A stretch of DNA of 64,000 nt from Kocuria turfanensis (GCF_001580365.1 NZ_CP014480.1:2295008-2359007); one strand, 5' to 3'. Positions 1 to 8,736 are shown, numbered from the stretch's first letter. Made by a program: numbers and translations. Notes: generated from the letters alone by a model not told the origin.

Positions 1-1
1 G

Positions 2-1342
2 CAGGGCATCGTCCTGCTCTACATGTACTTCGCCACGACCGAGGGCGGGCTGGGCATCGACCAGTCGACCGCCGCCGGCATCGTGGGCGCCTACGGCGGC
101 GCCGTCTACCTGTTCGCCATCCTCGGCGGGTGGGTGGCCGACCGGCTGCTGGGCTCCGAGCGCACCATGTTCGTCAGCGGCGTGCTCATCATGGCCGGGC
201 ACATCTCGCTGGCCCTCCTCCCCGCGGTCTCCGGCCTGGCAATCGGGCTGATCCTCATCGCCGTCGGCTCGGGCGGGCTCAAGGCCACGATCACCAACCT
301 CGTGGGCTCCCTCTACGAGCGCCGCGACCCGCGCCGGGACGCCGGGTTCTCGATCTTCTACATGGGCGTCAACATCGGCGGCCTGACCGGCCCGTTGCTG
401 ACCGGTCTCGCCCAGCAGACCTGGGGCTTCCACCTCGGCTTCGGCCTCGCCGCGATCGGCATGGCGTTCGGGCTCACCCAGTACGCGCTGGGCCGGCGCC
501 GGCTGCCAGGCGAGGTCCACCACGTGCCCAACCCCCTGCCCCGGAGCCAGTACGGCCGGTGGATCGGCGTCGCGGCCGCCGCGCTCGCCGTGGTCGCCGC
601 CGCCGTGCTCACGGGCGTGCTCGACGCGGGCAACCTGGCGGACGTCGTGGTGGTCGTGACCGTGCTGGCGGCCGTGGCCCTGTTCGTGCTGCTGCTCACC
701 AGCGCGAAGGTCGACGACGACGAGCGCTCCCGCGTGCGGTCGTTCATCCCGATGTTCATCGGCTCGGCCGCGTTCTGGGCGCTGTTCCAGCAGCAGTTCA
801 CCGTGATCACCATCTACTCCGACACCCGGCTGGACCGGAGCCTGGGCGACTGGACCATGCCGATCTCCTGGGTCCAGTCCTTCAACCCGCTCTTCATCAT
901 CCTGCTCGCCCCGGTGTTCGCGGTGCTGTGGACGCGCCTGGGCGACCGGCAGCCGTCGACCCCCGCCAAGTTCGGTCTCGGCATCGTCCTGATGGGGTCG
1001 GCGTTCCTGATCTTCCTGCCCATGGTCGGGGTGTCCTCCGTGCCGGTGCTGTGGGCCGCGCTGATCCTGCTCGTGGCCACCCTCGGCGAGCTGCTGGTCT
1101 CCCCGGTCGGGCTGTCCCTGTCCACCCGGCTGGCCCCCCGGGCCTACCCGGTGCTGATGGTCTCCCTGTTCTACCTCTCCGTGGCTTTGGGCACCGCCCT
1201 GTCCGGGTCCCTGGCCGGGTACTACAGCGAGCAGTCGGAGGCCGCCTACTTCGGGGCCCTCGGCGCGGTGACGATCGTCATCGGCGCGGGCCTGCTCGTG
1301 CTCTCCCCCTGGATCCGCCGCCGGATGCGCGGGGTGCGCTGA
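2..1342 (+). CDS. POT/PTR2-family proton-coupled oligopeptide transporter (5' end outside the window)
   Basis: The reading frame is open from the first bases of the window, so the true start lies upstream; about 446 residues are visible. They hold many hydrophobic membrane helices of the major facilitator fold. The opening stretch (GIVLLYMYF, then GGWVADRLLG at about residue 45 of the visible part) matches the POT family, which imports di- and tripeptides using the proton gradient. The charged helix 4-5 region, with YERRDPRRDAGFSIFYMGVNIGG, is typical of the family's signature (family knowledge). About 30-50 N-terminal residues are probably missing. The stop codon lies in the first unit of a short tandem repeat. 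Substrate specificity within the family cannot be told from sequence. Confidence 0.85.
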   Translation, partial: QGIVLLYMYFATTEGGLGIDQSTAAGIVGAYGGAVYLFAILGGWVADRLLGSERTMFVSGVLIMAGHISLALLPAVSGLAIGLILIAVGSGGLKATITNLVGSLYERRDPRRDAGFSIFYMGVNIGGLTGPLLTGLAQQTWGFHLGFGLAAIGMAFGLTQYALGRRRLPGEVHHVPNPLPRSQYGRWIGVAAAALAVVAAAVLTGVLDAGNLADVVVVVTVLAAVALFVLLLTSAKVDDDERSRVRSFIPMFIGSAAFWALFQQQFTVITIYSDTRLDRSLGDWTMPISWVQSFNPLFIILLAPVFAVLWTRLGDRQPSTPAKFGLGIVLMGSAFLIFLPMVGVSSVPVLWAALILLVATLGELLVSPVGLSLSTRLAPRAYPVLMVSLFYLSVALGTALSGSLAGYYSEQSEAAYFGALGAVTIVIGAGLLVLSPWIRRRMRGVR

Positions 1343-1459
1343 CCGGGTCCCGGTCCACAGCGGGCACCGATCCGCCGGGCCCACCGACCGGGCCCCGGTC
1401 CACAGCGGGCACCGAGTCGCCGGGCCCACCGACCGGGTCCTGATCCACGGTGGCACCCG
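1341..1459. repeat. 45-base tandem repeat, about 2.6 copies
   Basis: Units start at 1341, 1386 and 1431, each opening with GACCGGG; the first two differ at only a few positions and the third breaks off after about 29 bases. The array begins in the stop codon of the POT transporter and lies between that gene and the convergent nitronate monooxygenase gene. A role is not evident; it could act as a weak hairpin-forming spacer or simply be slippage-derived. Confidence 0.8.
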
Positions 1460-1588
1460 ACCGGCCCCCGCCGCACGGCGCCGACCGGAGCCCGGGCCGC
1501 GGAACCGTGCTGCACGGGTTCCGGCCCGCGGGCGGTGCCGGCCGGGTTCCGGGCCGCGGCGGGCGGTGGCATCCTCTCGCCCTCCGGC

Positions 1589-2656
1589 TCAGCCGACCAC
1601 GATCTGCGCGACCACGTCCGCCGCGGGGCACTCCCGCGCCGCGGCGAAGGCCGGGCCCGCCCACAGCGAGATGGCCTCGGGGTCCCCGGCGGCCGCCGCT
1701 GCCGCCCGCAGCGGCTTCGTCAACTGGTTGACCTCGGGATATGCCGCTGGAGCGATATTCGAGTAGCGGTCGATGAAACCGTTCCGCAGGCCGCGGGCCA
1801 GGCGGCCGGAGAACGCCCGGGTCACCACCGTCTCCCGGTAGCGGCCCGAGCCGAGTGCCTCCCGGTACGCGGCGGAGGTCCCGGCCTCGTGGGTGCGCAG
1901 CAGCAGCGTGCCGACCTGGACCGCGTCCGCCCCGGCAGCCCGGACGGCCGCCGCGTCCGCGGGCGAGGCGATGCCTCCGGCCGCCACGAGCGGCAGGTCG
2001 ACGGCGGCGCGGACCGCCGCGACGAGCTCGGCCAGGGGCTCCTCGCCCGCCACGTCCTCGGTGCGGTGCGTGCCCCGGTGGCCGCCGGCGGCCGGACCCT
2101 GCACGGTCAGCAGGTCGGCACCGGCCCGGGCCGCAGCCTCCGCCTCCGGGACCGAGGTCACCGTGACGGACGTCGTGCTGCCCACCGCCGCCAGCCGGGC
2201 CAGGACGGATGCCGCCGGCAGGCCGAAGGTGAACGAGACCACCGGCACCCGCAGCTGCTCGAGGAGCTCGAGCTTGGCGGCCCAGCCGTCGTCGTCGGCC
2301 GGGTCCGTGGCGGGCAGCTCGACCCCGTAGTCCCGCGCGGTCTCCTGCAGCGCGTCCCGGTAGGCGGCGACCGACCGGTGCGCGGCCGGGTCCACGGCGG
2401 CGCCCGGTGCGGCGGTGTTCGCGGCCTGCGGCACGAACACGTTCACCCCGAAGGGGCCGCCGGTCAGCGCCCGGACCTGTTCGACGTCCGCCCGGACCCT
2501 CTCGGCCGGGCGGTTGCCGGCGGCGAGGAAGCCCAGGCCGCCCGCGGCGGTCACCGCCGCGGCCAGCGCGGGCGTCGACGGCCCACCCGCCATCGGGGCG
2601 CCCACGAACGGGACGGAGAGGTCGGAGAGCCGGAAGCGGGGCGCGATGCTGGTCAT
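1589..2656 (-). CDS. Nitronate monooxygenase (2-nitropropane dioxygenase family)
   Basis: A 355-residue flavoenzyme-like protein, about the usual family length. It opens with the family's typical N-terminus (VPFVGAPMAGGPSTPALAAAVTAAGG at about 16-40), followed by a TIM-barrel pattern with GPAAGGHRG (FMN phosphate loop, about 209-217) and GGIASPADAAAVRAAGADAVQVGT (about 248-271). Members use FMN and oxygen to oxidise alkyl nitronates such as propionate 3-nitronate to aldehyde and nitrite, a detoxification role. It is transcribed away from the amino-acid permease, with the two starts 126 bases apart. The ATG start is the natural N-terminus of the fold. It could instead be a related enoyl-reductase-like FMN protein. 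Confidence 0.82.
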   Translation of the reverse strand: MTSIAPRFRLSDLSVPFVGAPMAGGPSTPALAAAVTAAGGLGFLAAGNRPAERVRADVEQVRALTGGPFGVNVFVPQAANTAAPGAAVDPAAHRSVAAYRDALQETARDYGVELPATDPADDDGWAAKLELLEQLRVPVVSFTFGLPAASVLARLAAVGSTTSVTVTSVPEAEAAARAGADLLTVQGPAAGGHRGTHRTEDVAGEEPLAELVAAVRAAVDLPLVAAGGIASPADAAAVRAAGADAVQVGTLLLRTHEAGTSAAYREALGSGRYRETVVTRAFSGRLARGLRNGFIDRYSNIAPAAYPEVNQLTKPLRAAAAAAGDPEAISLWAGPAFAAARECPAADVVAQIVVG

Positions 2657-2782
2657 GGCCCCAGGCTAGGAACATGCGGACCCCGCGTCACCCCCTGCGC
2701 CGCTCCCCGGCCGTGGCATAGGCTGTGCCCAGACCACCGTCCGCCCGGGCGTGCGCCGGGCACGACCGATTCGAGGCACCCG

Positions 2783-4246
2783 ATGGCCCAGTCCGCCGAC
2801 TCCAAGACCCGGTCCCGCCCGCAGCCGGAGCTCAAGCGGGTGATGGGTCCCGGGCTGCTCCTGCTGTTCATCGTGGGGGACATCCTCGGCACCGGTGTGT
2901 ACGCCCTGACGGGGAACATCGCCGGGGAGATCGGCGGCGCCGCCTGGGCCCCGATCCTCGTGGCCTTCGTGGTGGCGACCATCACCGCGTTCTCCTACCT
3001 GGAGCTGGTGACCAAGTACCCCGGGGCCTCCGGCGCCGCCCTGTACACGCACAAGGCCTTCGGCATCCACTTCGTCACGTTCCTCGTGACCTTCGCCGTG
3101 CTCAGCTCGGGGCTGACGTCGGCGTCCACCGCGGCCTCCGCCGTGGCCTCGAACTTCGCCCGGGGCTTCGGCCTGGACGTGGGCACCACCGGGATCACCG
3201 TGATCGCCGTGGCCTTCATCGCGATCCTGGCCGCGATCAACATCCGCGGCGTGACCGAGGGGCTGGCCTTCAACGTGGTCCTCACCTCGATCGAGCTCAC
3301 CGGGCTGCTCATCGTGATCCTCGTCGGGTTCTGGGCGTCCTTCCAGGGCCAGGCGGACTTCAGCCAGACCATGATCTTCGAGACCTCCGAGGACAAGGGC
3401 ATCTTCCTGGCGCTGACCGCCGTGACCTCCCTGGCGTTCTTCTCCTTCGTGGGCTTCGAGGACTCCGTGAACATGGTCGAGGAGACCAAGAACCCCAGCC
3501 GCGACTTCCCGCGCGTCATGCTCTTCGGCCTGGGCCTCACGGGCGTGGTCTACATCCTGGTCTCGATCTTCACCGTGGCGGTCGTGCCCATCGGCGTGCT
3601 CGGGGAGTCGACCACGCCGCTGCTGGACATGGTCCGGATCGGGGCCCCCAACATCCCGATCGACACCATCTACCCGTTCCTGACGATCTTCGCCGTGGCC
3701 AACACCGCCCTGATCAACATGCTCATGGCCTCCCGCCTGCTCTACGGCATGGCGCGGCAGGGCGTGCTGCCGGACTTCCTGGGACACGTGCTGCACGGGC
3801 GCCGGACCCCGTGGTCCGCGATCGTGTTCACCACCCTGCTCGCCATGGGCCTGATCATCGTGATCAACAACCTCCTCGGCAGCGGGACGGCGAGCGCCCT
3901 CGGCGGCACCACCGCGCTCCTGCTCCTCGGGGTCTTCACCATCGTCAACATCGCGGCGATCATCCTGCGCAAGGACCACGGACCCACCCACGACTACTTC
4001 CACGCCCCGCGGGTCCTGCCGTACCTGGGTGCCATCACCTGCGCCTACCTCGTGGGGCCGTGGGCGCAGGACCTCATCGAGTACCAGATCGCGGTGGTCC
4101 TGCTGCTGATCGGCCTGGGCCTGTGGATCGTCAACTTCCTCTACGACCGGCTGTTCCTCGGCCGCAAGGTACGGTTCGAGAACCCCGAGGACCTCGCCCG
4201 GATGGAGGACGAGCCCGAGGGCGGGGACCCGCACCGCACCCTGTGA
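2783..4246 (+). CDS. APC-superfamily amino-acid permease
   Basis: 487 residues with about 12 hydrophobic segments. The first helix carries the APC signature GDILGTGVYALTGNIAGEIGG (about 33-53), an unwound Gly-rich helix that binds the substrate amine and carboxylate, and helix 6 carries FFSFVGFEDSVNMVEETKNPSRDFPR (about 213-238). This is the cytoplasmic membrane permease class that imports amino acids or polyamines; the exact substrate is not predictable. The ATG chosen follows GAGG-containing sequence; a much longer in-frame extension upstream is antisense to the nitronate monooxygenase and is rejected. The stop is 41 bases from the following universal stress protein, so the two are probably co-transcribed. 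Confidence 0.88.
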   Translation: MAQSADSKTRSRPQPELKRVMGPGLLLLFIVGDILGTGVYALTGNIAGEIGGAAWAPILVAFVVATITAFSYLELVTKYPGASGAALYTHKAFGIHFVTFLVTFAVLSSGLTSASTAASAVASNFARGFGLDVGTTGITVIAVAFIAILAAINIRGVTEGLAFNVVLTSIELTGLLIVILVGFWASFQGQADFSQTMIFETSEDKGIFLALTAVTSLAFFSFVGFEDSVNMVEETKNPSRDFPRVMLFGLGLTGVVYILVSIFTVAVVPIGVLGESTTPLLDMVRIGAPNIPIDTIYPFLTIFAVANTALINMLMASRLLYGMARQGVLPDFLGHVLHGRRTPWSAIVFTTLLAMGLIIVINNLLGSGTASALGGTTALLLLGVFTIVNIAAIILRKDHGPTHDYFHAPRVLPYLGAITCAYLVGPWAQDLIEYQIAVVLLLIGLGLWIVNFLYDRLFLGRKVRFENPEDLARMEDEPEGGDPHRTL

Positions 4247-4287
4247 CCCGGTCCGCCGATCGCGGCGGCCCTGACCGAGGAGAGACC

Positions 4288-4677
4288 GTGACCGTCGTCG
4301 TCGGATACATGCCCACCGCCCCCGGACACGCCGCGCTGGACGCCGCGATCCGCGAGGCCGAGCGCCGTGGCACCGACCTGGTGGTGGTCCAGCCGCGGCC
4401 GAAGCGCCACCAGCCGCCGGAGGTGGGAGCCGACATCGACGTGGAGCGGGAGAAGCTCGCCCGCTCCGGGCTGCGCTACGAGCTGCGGGAGCCCGACCAC
4501 GACAGCGACCCCGCGGACGTCATCCTCGACACCGCCCGGGAGCGGGAGGCCGAGCTCATCGTGCTCGGCATCCGCCGCCGCTCCCCCGTGGGCAAGATCA
4601 TCATGGCCAGCACCGCCCAGCGCGTCCTGCTGGAGAGCCCCTGCCCGGTCCTGGGCGTGAAGGCCGTCTACGACTGA
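4288..4677 (+). CDS. Universal stress protein, UspA family
   Basis: 129 residues, short for the family (usually 140-160). It starts MTVVVGYMPTAPGHAALDAAI and ends in the ATP-loop region LGIRRRSPVGKIIMASTAQRVLLESPCPVLGVK, which follows the G-2x-G-9x-G(S/T) pattern loosely (GIRRRSPVGKIIMAST), so nucleotide binding is likely but not certain. The GTG start is set by GAGGAGA a few bases upstream. It directly follows the amino-acid permease, an arrangement common for transporter-linked Usp proteins, suggesting a regulatory or stress role tied to that permease (inference). Confidence 0.85.
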   Translation: MTVVVGYMPTAPGHAALDAAIREAERRGTDLVVVQPRPKRHQPPEVGADIDVEREKLARSGLRYELREPDHDSDPADVILDTAREREAELIVLGIRRRSPVGKIIMASTAQRVLLESPCPVLGVKAVYD

Positions 4678-4685
4678 GCGCCGCG

Positions 4686-4714
4686 TTTTATTTCTGTTTT
4701 CGAATTATTAGGCT
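4686..4714 (+). promoter_or_regulatory. AT-rich island, possible promoter or iron-responsive site of the MMPL gene
   Basis: A stretch of about 30 bases rich in T and A (TTTTATTTCTG...AATTATTAGGCT) stands out in GC-rich surroundings between the Usp stop and the MMPL start. TAGGCT at 4709-4714 could be a -10 box with TTTTAT 17 bases upstream; TTAGGCT also resembles half of an IdeR/DtxR operator. The assignment rests only on composition and weak matches. Confidence 0.3.
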
Positions 4715-4803
4715 GGTGCCGGACCCGGGATCGGCGGCCGCCGCGCCGGGTCCGACCCGACGCCGCCGCCGGGACCGCTCCAGCCGCTTTCGAAAGGCCC
4801 GCC

Positions 4804-7035
4804 ATGCCCTCCTCGGCCCCCGCCAGGTCCCGTCCCGCCCCCTGGTCCGGCGAGACCCGGCCGCCGCGTCGTTCCCGCTGGGCCACGCTGCTGCGCGTGC
4901 TCCTGCCGGCGCTGCTCATCGTGGGGTGGCTGGCCGTGGCCGGCGTCGGCGGGCCGTTCTTCGGCAAGATCTCCGAGGTCTCCACGAACGACCAGTCCAG
5001 CTTCCTGCCGGAGTCCACCGAGTCCACCCGCGTGACGGACCTGCAGGGCCAGTTCCGGGACTCGGACGCGATCCCCGCGATCGTGCTCCTCGTGCGAGAG
5101 GGCGGCCTGGAGCCGGCGGACCGCGCGTGGGCAGAAGAGACCGTCGCCTCCGTGCAGGACAGCGGACCGGTCGAGGGACGCCTGTCCCCGCCCATTCCGT
5201 CCGAGGACGGCGAAGCCCTCCAGGTCGTGGTCCCGCTGCCGGACGGTGAGGTGGTCGAGGACGTCGAGGCGCTCTCGGAGCGGTTCGCGCAGGACCGCCC
5301 GGAGGGGCTGCAGGCCTACGTCACCGGCCCCGCCGGGTTCACCGCGGACCTCGTGGCCGGCTTCGAGGGCATCGACGGGCTGCTGCTCGGCGTGGCGCTG
5401 GCCGTGGTCTTCGTGATCCTGCTGGTGGTCTACCGCTCCCCGGTCCTGCCCGTCCTCGTCCTGCTGACCTCGGTCTTCGCCCTGAGCGCCGCGATCCTGG
5501 TCGTGTACTGGCTGGCCGCCAACGACCTCGTGACCATCAGCGGCCAGGTCCAGGGCATCCTGTTCATCCTCGTGGTGGGCGCGGCCACCGACTACTCCCT
5601 GCTGTACACGGCCCGGTACCGCGACGCCCTGCTGCACCACCGCGGCCGGGCCGAGGCGACCCGGGCGGCGCTCAAGGGCTCCGTCGAGCCGATCGTCGCC
5701 TCCGGCGCCACGGTCATCGCCGGCCTGCTGTGCCTGCTGCTGTCCGACCTCGCCTCCAACCAGGCGCTGGGCCCGGTGGCCTCGGTGGGCATCGTGATGT
5801 CGATCCTGGCGGCCCTGAGCTTCCTGCCCGCGGTGCTCTACGCCACCGGCCGCGGCGCCTTCTGGCCGTTCCGGCCCCGCTTCGACGCCTCCGGGGCGGA
5901 GCGCGTGCGCGTGGTCGGCCACGGGGCCGGCCACCGTCCGACCGTGGAGGGCCGGGGCGTGTGGGCGTCCGTGGCCCGCTTCGTGGCCCGCGCCCCGCGG
6001 GCGATCTGGGTCGTGACCACGGCGGTGCTGCTGGTGCTGGCCGGGTTCAGCACCCAGTTCCAGGCCACGGGCGTGGAGCAGAGCGAGCTCGTGCTCGGGG
6101 AGTCCCAGGCCCGGGACGGCCAGGAGGCCCTCGCGGAGCACTTCCCCGGCGGCTCCGGCAGTCCGGCGGTCGTGCTGGTGCCCACCGGGTCCCTGGACGC
6201 GGCGGTCACGGCGATCGAGGACACCGCGGGCGTCGCCGACGTGTCCGCCGTCGCCAACGACTCGCCCTCCGGCACCCTCCCCCTGGGGGAGAACGCGGCC
6301 CCGCCGGTCGGCCCGTTCGCCGGCGTGGAGCCGACCGAGGCCGAGGGCCTCTACCAGCTGCAGGCGACCCTGGCCGACGCCGCCGACTCCCCCGCCGCCG
6401 AGCAGACCGTCCGCGAGCTGCGGGAGAACCTCGCCGCGGTGGACGAGGAGATCCTGGTGGGCGGGACCACCGCCACGAACCTCGACACCAACGAGACCTC
6501 GATCGCCGACCGCACGCTGATCATCCCGGTGATCCTCGTGGTGATCACCCTGATCCTCATGCTCCTGCTGCGCTCGGTCCTGGCGCCCGTGCTGCTGATC
6601 CTCACCACCGTGGTCTCGTTCTTCTCCGCCCTGGGCGTCGCCGCCCTGGTGTTCGAGCACGTCCTGGGGCTGCCCGGCGCCGACCCCTCGGTGCCGCTGT
6701 TCGGCTTCGTGTTCCTCGTGGCCCTGGGCATCGACTACAACATCTTCCTGATGTCCCGGGTGCGGGAGGAGTCCCTGGTCCACGGCACGCGGGCCGGCAT
6801 CCTCCGGGGGCTGACCCTCACGGGCGGGGTGATCACCTCCGCCGGGATCGTGCTCGCGGCGACGTTCGCGGCCCTGGCCGTCATCCCGATCATGTTCCTG
6901 GTGCAGCTGGCGTTCATCGTGGCGTTCGGGGTGCTGCTGGACGCGCTGATCGTCCGCTCGCTGCTGGTGCCCGCCCTGACCTACGACATCGGGCGGGCCA
7001 TCTGGTGGCCCGCCCACCGGCGGATCGACCTCTGA
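4804..7035 (+). CDS. MMPL-family (RND superfamily) membrane transporter
   Basis: 743 residues with the duplicated architecture of MMPL proteins: an N-terminal helix (about 24-44), an extracytoplasmic domain, five more helices (about 190-350), then a second half with the same order (helix about 398-420, soluble domain, helices about 565-735). The second half has the family motif GIDYNIFLMSRVREE (about 642-656), the first has ATDYSLLYTARYRD at the equivalent place (about 261-274); the Asp-Tyr pairs are the expected proton-relay residues. Such proteins export lipids, siderophores or drugs using proton flow. A GAAAGG ribosome site precedes the ATG. No cargo-synthesis gene is adjacent, so the substrate is unknown. 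Confidence 0.88.
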   Translation: MPSSAPARSRPAPWSGETRPPRRSRWATLLRVLLPALLIVGWLAVAGVGGPFFGKISEVSTNDQSSFLPESTESTRVTDLQGQFRDSDAIPAIVLLVREGGLEPADRAWAEETVASVQDSGPVEGRLSPPIPSEDGEALQVVVPLPDGEVVEDVEALSERFAQDRPEGLQAYVTGPAGFTADLVAGFEGIDGLLLGVALAVVFVILLVVYRSPVLPVLVLLTSVFALSAAILVVYWLAANDLVTISGQVQGILFILVVGAATDYSLLYTARYRDALLHHRGRAEATRAALKGSVEPIVASGATVIAGLLCLLLSDLASNQALGPVASVGIVMSILAALSFLPAVLYATGRGAFWPFRPRFDASGAERVRVVGHGAGHRPTVEGRGVWASVARFVARAPRAIWVVTTAVLLVLAGFSTQFQATGVEQSELVLGESQARDGQEALAEHFPGGSGSPAVVLVPTGSLDAAVTAIEDTAGVADVSAVANDSPSGTLPLGENAAPPVGPFAGVEPTEAEGLYQLQATLADAADSPAAEQTVRELRENLAAVDEEILVGGTTATNLDTNETSIADRTLIIPVILVVITLILMLLLRSVLAPVLLILTTVVSFFSALGVAALVFEHVLGLPGADPSVPLFGFVFLVALGIDYNIFLMSRVREESLVHGTRAGILRGLTLTGGVITSAGIVLAATFAALAVIPIMFLVQLAFIVAFGVLLDALIVRSLLVPALTYDIGRAIWWPAHRRIDL

Positions 7036-7060
7036 TCCGGCGGCGCCCCGGAGCGCCCGG

Positions 7061-7894
7061 TCAGGCGGCGTGGTGGCCGGAGCGGCGGGCCACGACGGGG
7101 ATCCGGTTCGTCACCGGACGGGCCTCCTCCTCGGGCGCCGGCTCCGCCGCCGGCGCCTGCTCCGCGGCCTCCCACCCGGCGCCCTCCTGCTGCCAGCCGA
7201 AGCCGTAGGCCAGCGCGGGCACGAGCAGGTTGGCCAGACCGCAGCCCACGGCGAGCCCGGCCCACGCGACGGGGAACGAGGCGAGGACGTCGAGCGGGTA
7301 GTGCACGCCCAGGTAGAGCCGGGAGACGCCGACGAGCGCGGCGACCCCCACGCCGGCGGCCAGGACCGCCGGTGCCCGCCCGGACCGGCGCACCGCGAGG
7401 CAGAAGGCCGCCGCGATCGCCAGCGCGGCGCCGGTGTGTCCGGAGGGGAACGACGTGATGCCCTCCACCAGGACGAGCGGCTCGCCGAGCGTCGCGGCGT
7501 CCGGACGGGCTCGCCCGACCGCCACCTTGGCCACGGCGACCGCGCCCCAGCCGCAGAGCGCGGTCACGGCGAAGCCGGCGGCGTCCCAGGGGCGCCGCCG
7601 GTTCCGGGCGAGCCAGGCGGTGAGGGCGACGATGATGGCGAACGCCCCGGGAGTGGAGAAGGCGTGGTGCAGGGCGAGCGCCGACAGGTCGAGCGCGCCG
7701 GAGCGTGCGACGTCGAGCCGCTGCAGGACCTCGGTCTCCCGCGCCGCGATCCCCGGCGAGTACACCAGGAGCCGTCCCACCGTCGCCGTGGCGAGCACGA
7801 CGATGAAGGGGACGACCACCCACTGGTGCAGCTGGGGCAGGGACCAGGTGGAGCGGGCCGGCCGGGGGGAAGAGTGCTGTGCCGGGAATGCCAT
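7061..7894 (-). CDS. PAP2-family membrane phosphatase
   Basis: The protein (277 residues from the start chosen) has the three phosphatidic-acid-phosphatase motifs in order: KVAVGRARP (KX6RP), SFPSGHTGA (PSGH) and SRLYLGVHYPLD (SRX5HX3D), embedded among about six membrane helices. Such enzymes remove phosphate from lipid phosphates such as undecaprenyl pyrophosphate or phosphatidic acid at the outer membrane face. The C-terminal about 45 residues are Ala/Glu/Pro-rich and likely disordered. The start is uncertain: ATG at 7894 follows a weak GGTGGG; ATG at 7906 is four codons upstream; a frame continuing to 8107 has an unconvincing Arg/Ser-rich N-terminus. It converges with the MMPL gene, 25 bases apart. 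Confidence 0.85.
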   Translation of the reverse strand: MAFPAQHSSPRPARSTWSLPQLHQWVVVPFIVVLATATVGRLLVYSPGIAARETEVLQRLDVARSGALDLSALALHHAFSTPGAFAIIVALTAWLARNRRRPWDAAGFAVTALCGWGAVAVAKVAVGRARPDAATLGEPLVLVEGITSFPSGHTGAALAIAAAFCLAVRRSGRAPAVLAAGVGVAALVGVSRLYLGVHYPLDVLASFPVAWAGLAVGCGLANLLVPALAYGFGWQQEGAGWEAAEQAPAAEPAPEEEARPVTNRIPVVARRSGHHAA

Positions 7895-8113
7895 GGTGCC
7901 CACCATGACATACACCACGTGGGCCCAACGGCCGAGCAGGCCTGTGACAAGGGTCTTCGCGAAGATTTCTCCGCCCGGGCACAGAGAATGACAAATCATG
8001 AAGCTGTTCGGGGGACAGACGGCACCGGCACGCTCGCATGACGCCAGGCGTCCCGACGCCGGCCGACGACGGCTGGCACAACCTCGGCGGGATGACGACA
8101 CTGTCATTTCCCC

Positions 8114-8127
8114 GTTTCACGTGGAAC
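8114..8127. other. Outlying parS-like ParB-binding site
   Basis: GTTTCACGTGGAAC differs from the parS core GTTTCACGTGAAAC at one base. It lies about 31 kb from the parS cluster at 39.7-43.5 kb, in non-coding DNA. Spo0J/ParB proteins tolerate single changes at such positions in other bacteria (family knowledge), so weak binding is possible. Confidence 0.5.
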
Positions 8128-8247
8128 GGACGAGGGTTCCGGCTCGCGAACAATGTCTTTCGCTTGAGATCCCGACCGCGCTCCGGTGCACCGTGGATTC
8201 TCGCCGTCGAGCACGCGCCGGCTGAGACGTCCCCCACTCAGGGGACA

Positions 8248-8276
8248 ATGACGTGCCGCAGGAGCCGCACTAGACT
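8248..8276 (+). promoter_or_regulatory. Candidate promoter of the mycoredoxin gene
   Basis: ATGACG (8248-8253) and TAGACT (8271-8276) are 17 bases apart, close to the housekeeping actinobacterial pattern TTGACN-N17-TANNNT, and lie 47 bases before the GTG start. Confidence 0.4.
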
Positions 8277-8323
8277 GATCGGCCAACCAGGCCCCGTGCC
8301 ACCCGACCGACGATGGAGCACCC

Positions 8324-8656
8324 GTGTTCAAGAAGGACCCGTCCCGCCGCGCCCGACCGGCCGCTTCCCACGCCGAGGCCGCGCAGCACGTCGCACAGGG
8401 AGGGGTCGCGATCTACTGGCGGCCCGGCTGTCCGTTCTGCAGCATGCTCGAGCGCGGTCTCGCCGAGGACGCCGACCGCGCCACGTGGACGAACATCTGG
8501 GAGGACCGCGACGCCCAGGCGTTCGTCGAGTCGCTCAACGACGGCAACGCCACCGTGCCCACGGTGGTCACCCGCGACGAGCACTTCGTGGCGGCGTCCC
8601 GCGAGCAGGTGGCCCTCACGCGAGCACTGATCGCGAACTCCACCGCCGCACGGTGA
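8324..8656 (+). CDS. Glutaredoxin-like protein (mycoredoxin type)
   Basis: 110 residues with a thioredoxin-like fold. The redox motif CPFC sits at about 35-38 in AIYWRPGCPFCSMLERGL, and the cis-proline segment TVPTVV follows at about 76-81. Mycoredoxins reduce mycothiol-mixed disulfides on proteins in Actinobacteria, which use mycothiol instead of glutathione. The family is usually about 80-90 residues; here an Arg/Ala-rich extension of about 25 residues precedes the fold. The GTG start follows GGAG with a 6-base gap. It stands alone, divergent from the PAP2 gene. Confidence 0.82.
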   Translation: MFKKDPSRRARPAASHAEAAQHVAQGGVAIYWRPGCPFCSMLERGLAEDADRATWTNIWEDRDAQAFVESLNDGNATVPTVVTRDEHFVAASREQVALTRALIANSTAAR

Positions 8657-8693
8657 GCGCCGGTGCCCGTGCCCGGTGCACCGCCGCCGGCAC

Positions 8694-8736
8694 CCGGCCC
8701 GCGGAGTGCAGCCGGCCCGCGGAGTGCGGCCGGCCC
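8694..8736. repeat. 18-base tandem repeat, 2.4 copies
   Basis: Units CCGGCCCGCGGAGTGCAG and CCGGCCCGCGGAGTGCGG follow each other at 8694 and 8712, then a partial third copy at 8730. They lie between the mycoredoxin stop and the ROK gene and may only be slippage-derived spacer. Confidence 0.75.

Larger units (their letters stand above)
7895..8323. other. Long intergenic region between divergent PAP2 and mycoredoxin genes
   Basis: About 430 bases between divergent starts with no convincing gene. It holds a parS-like site at 8114-8127 and a promoter candidate for the mycoredoxin gene at 8248-8276. Local GC content is somewhat lower than in the coding regions, fitting regulatory DNA. Reading frames crossing it lack ribosome sites and recognisable protein features. 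Confidence 0.6.

Noticed and set aside
2666..7017. Very long minus-strand frames opposite the permease and the MMPL gene (522 and 769 codons)
   Set aside because: Composition is His/Asp/Gln/Gly/Arg-rich without hydrophobic or motif structure; the opposite strand encodes clear membrane proteins.
7895..8107. A 71-residue N-terminal extension of the PAP2 protein
   Set aside because: Arg/Ser-rich start without a ribosome site; the recognisable protein begins at the internal ATG, and the stretch carries regulatory-looking DNA.
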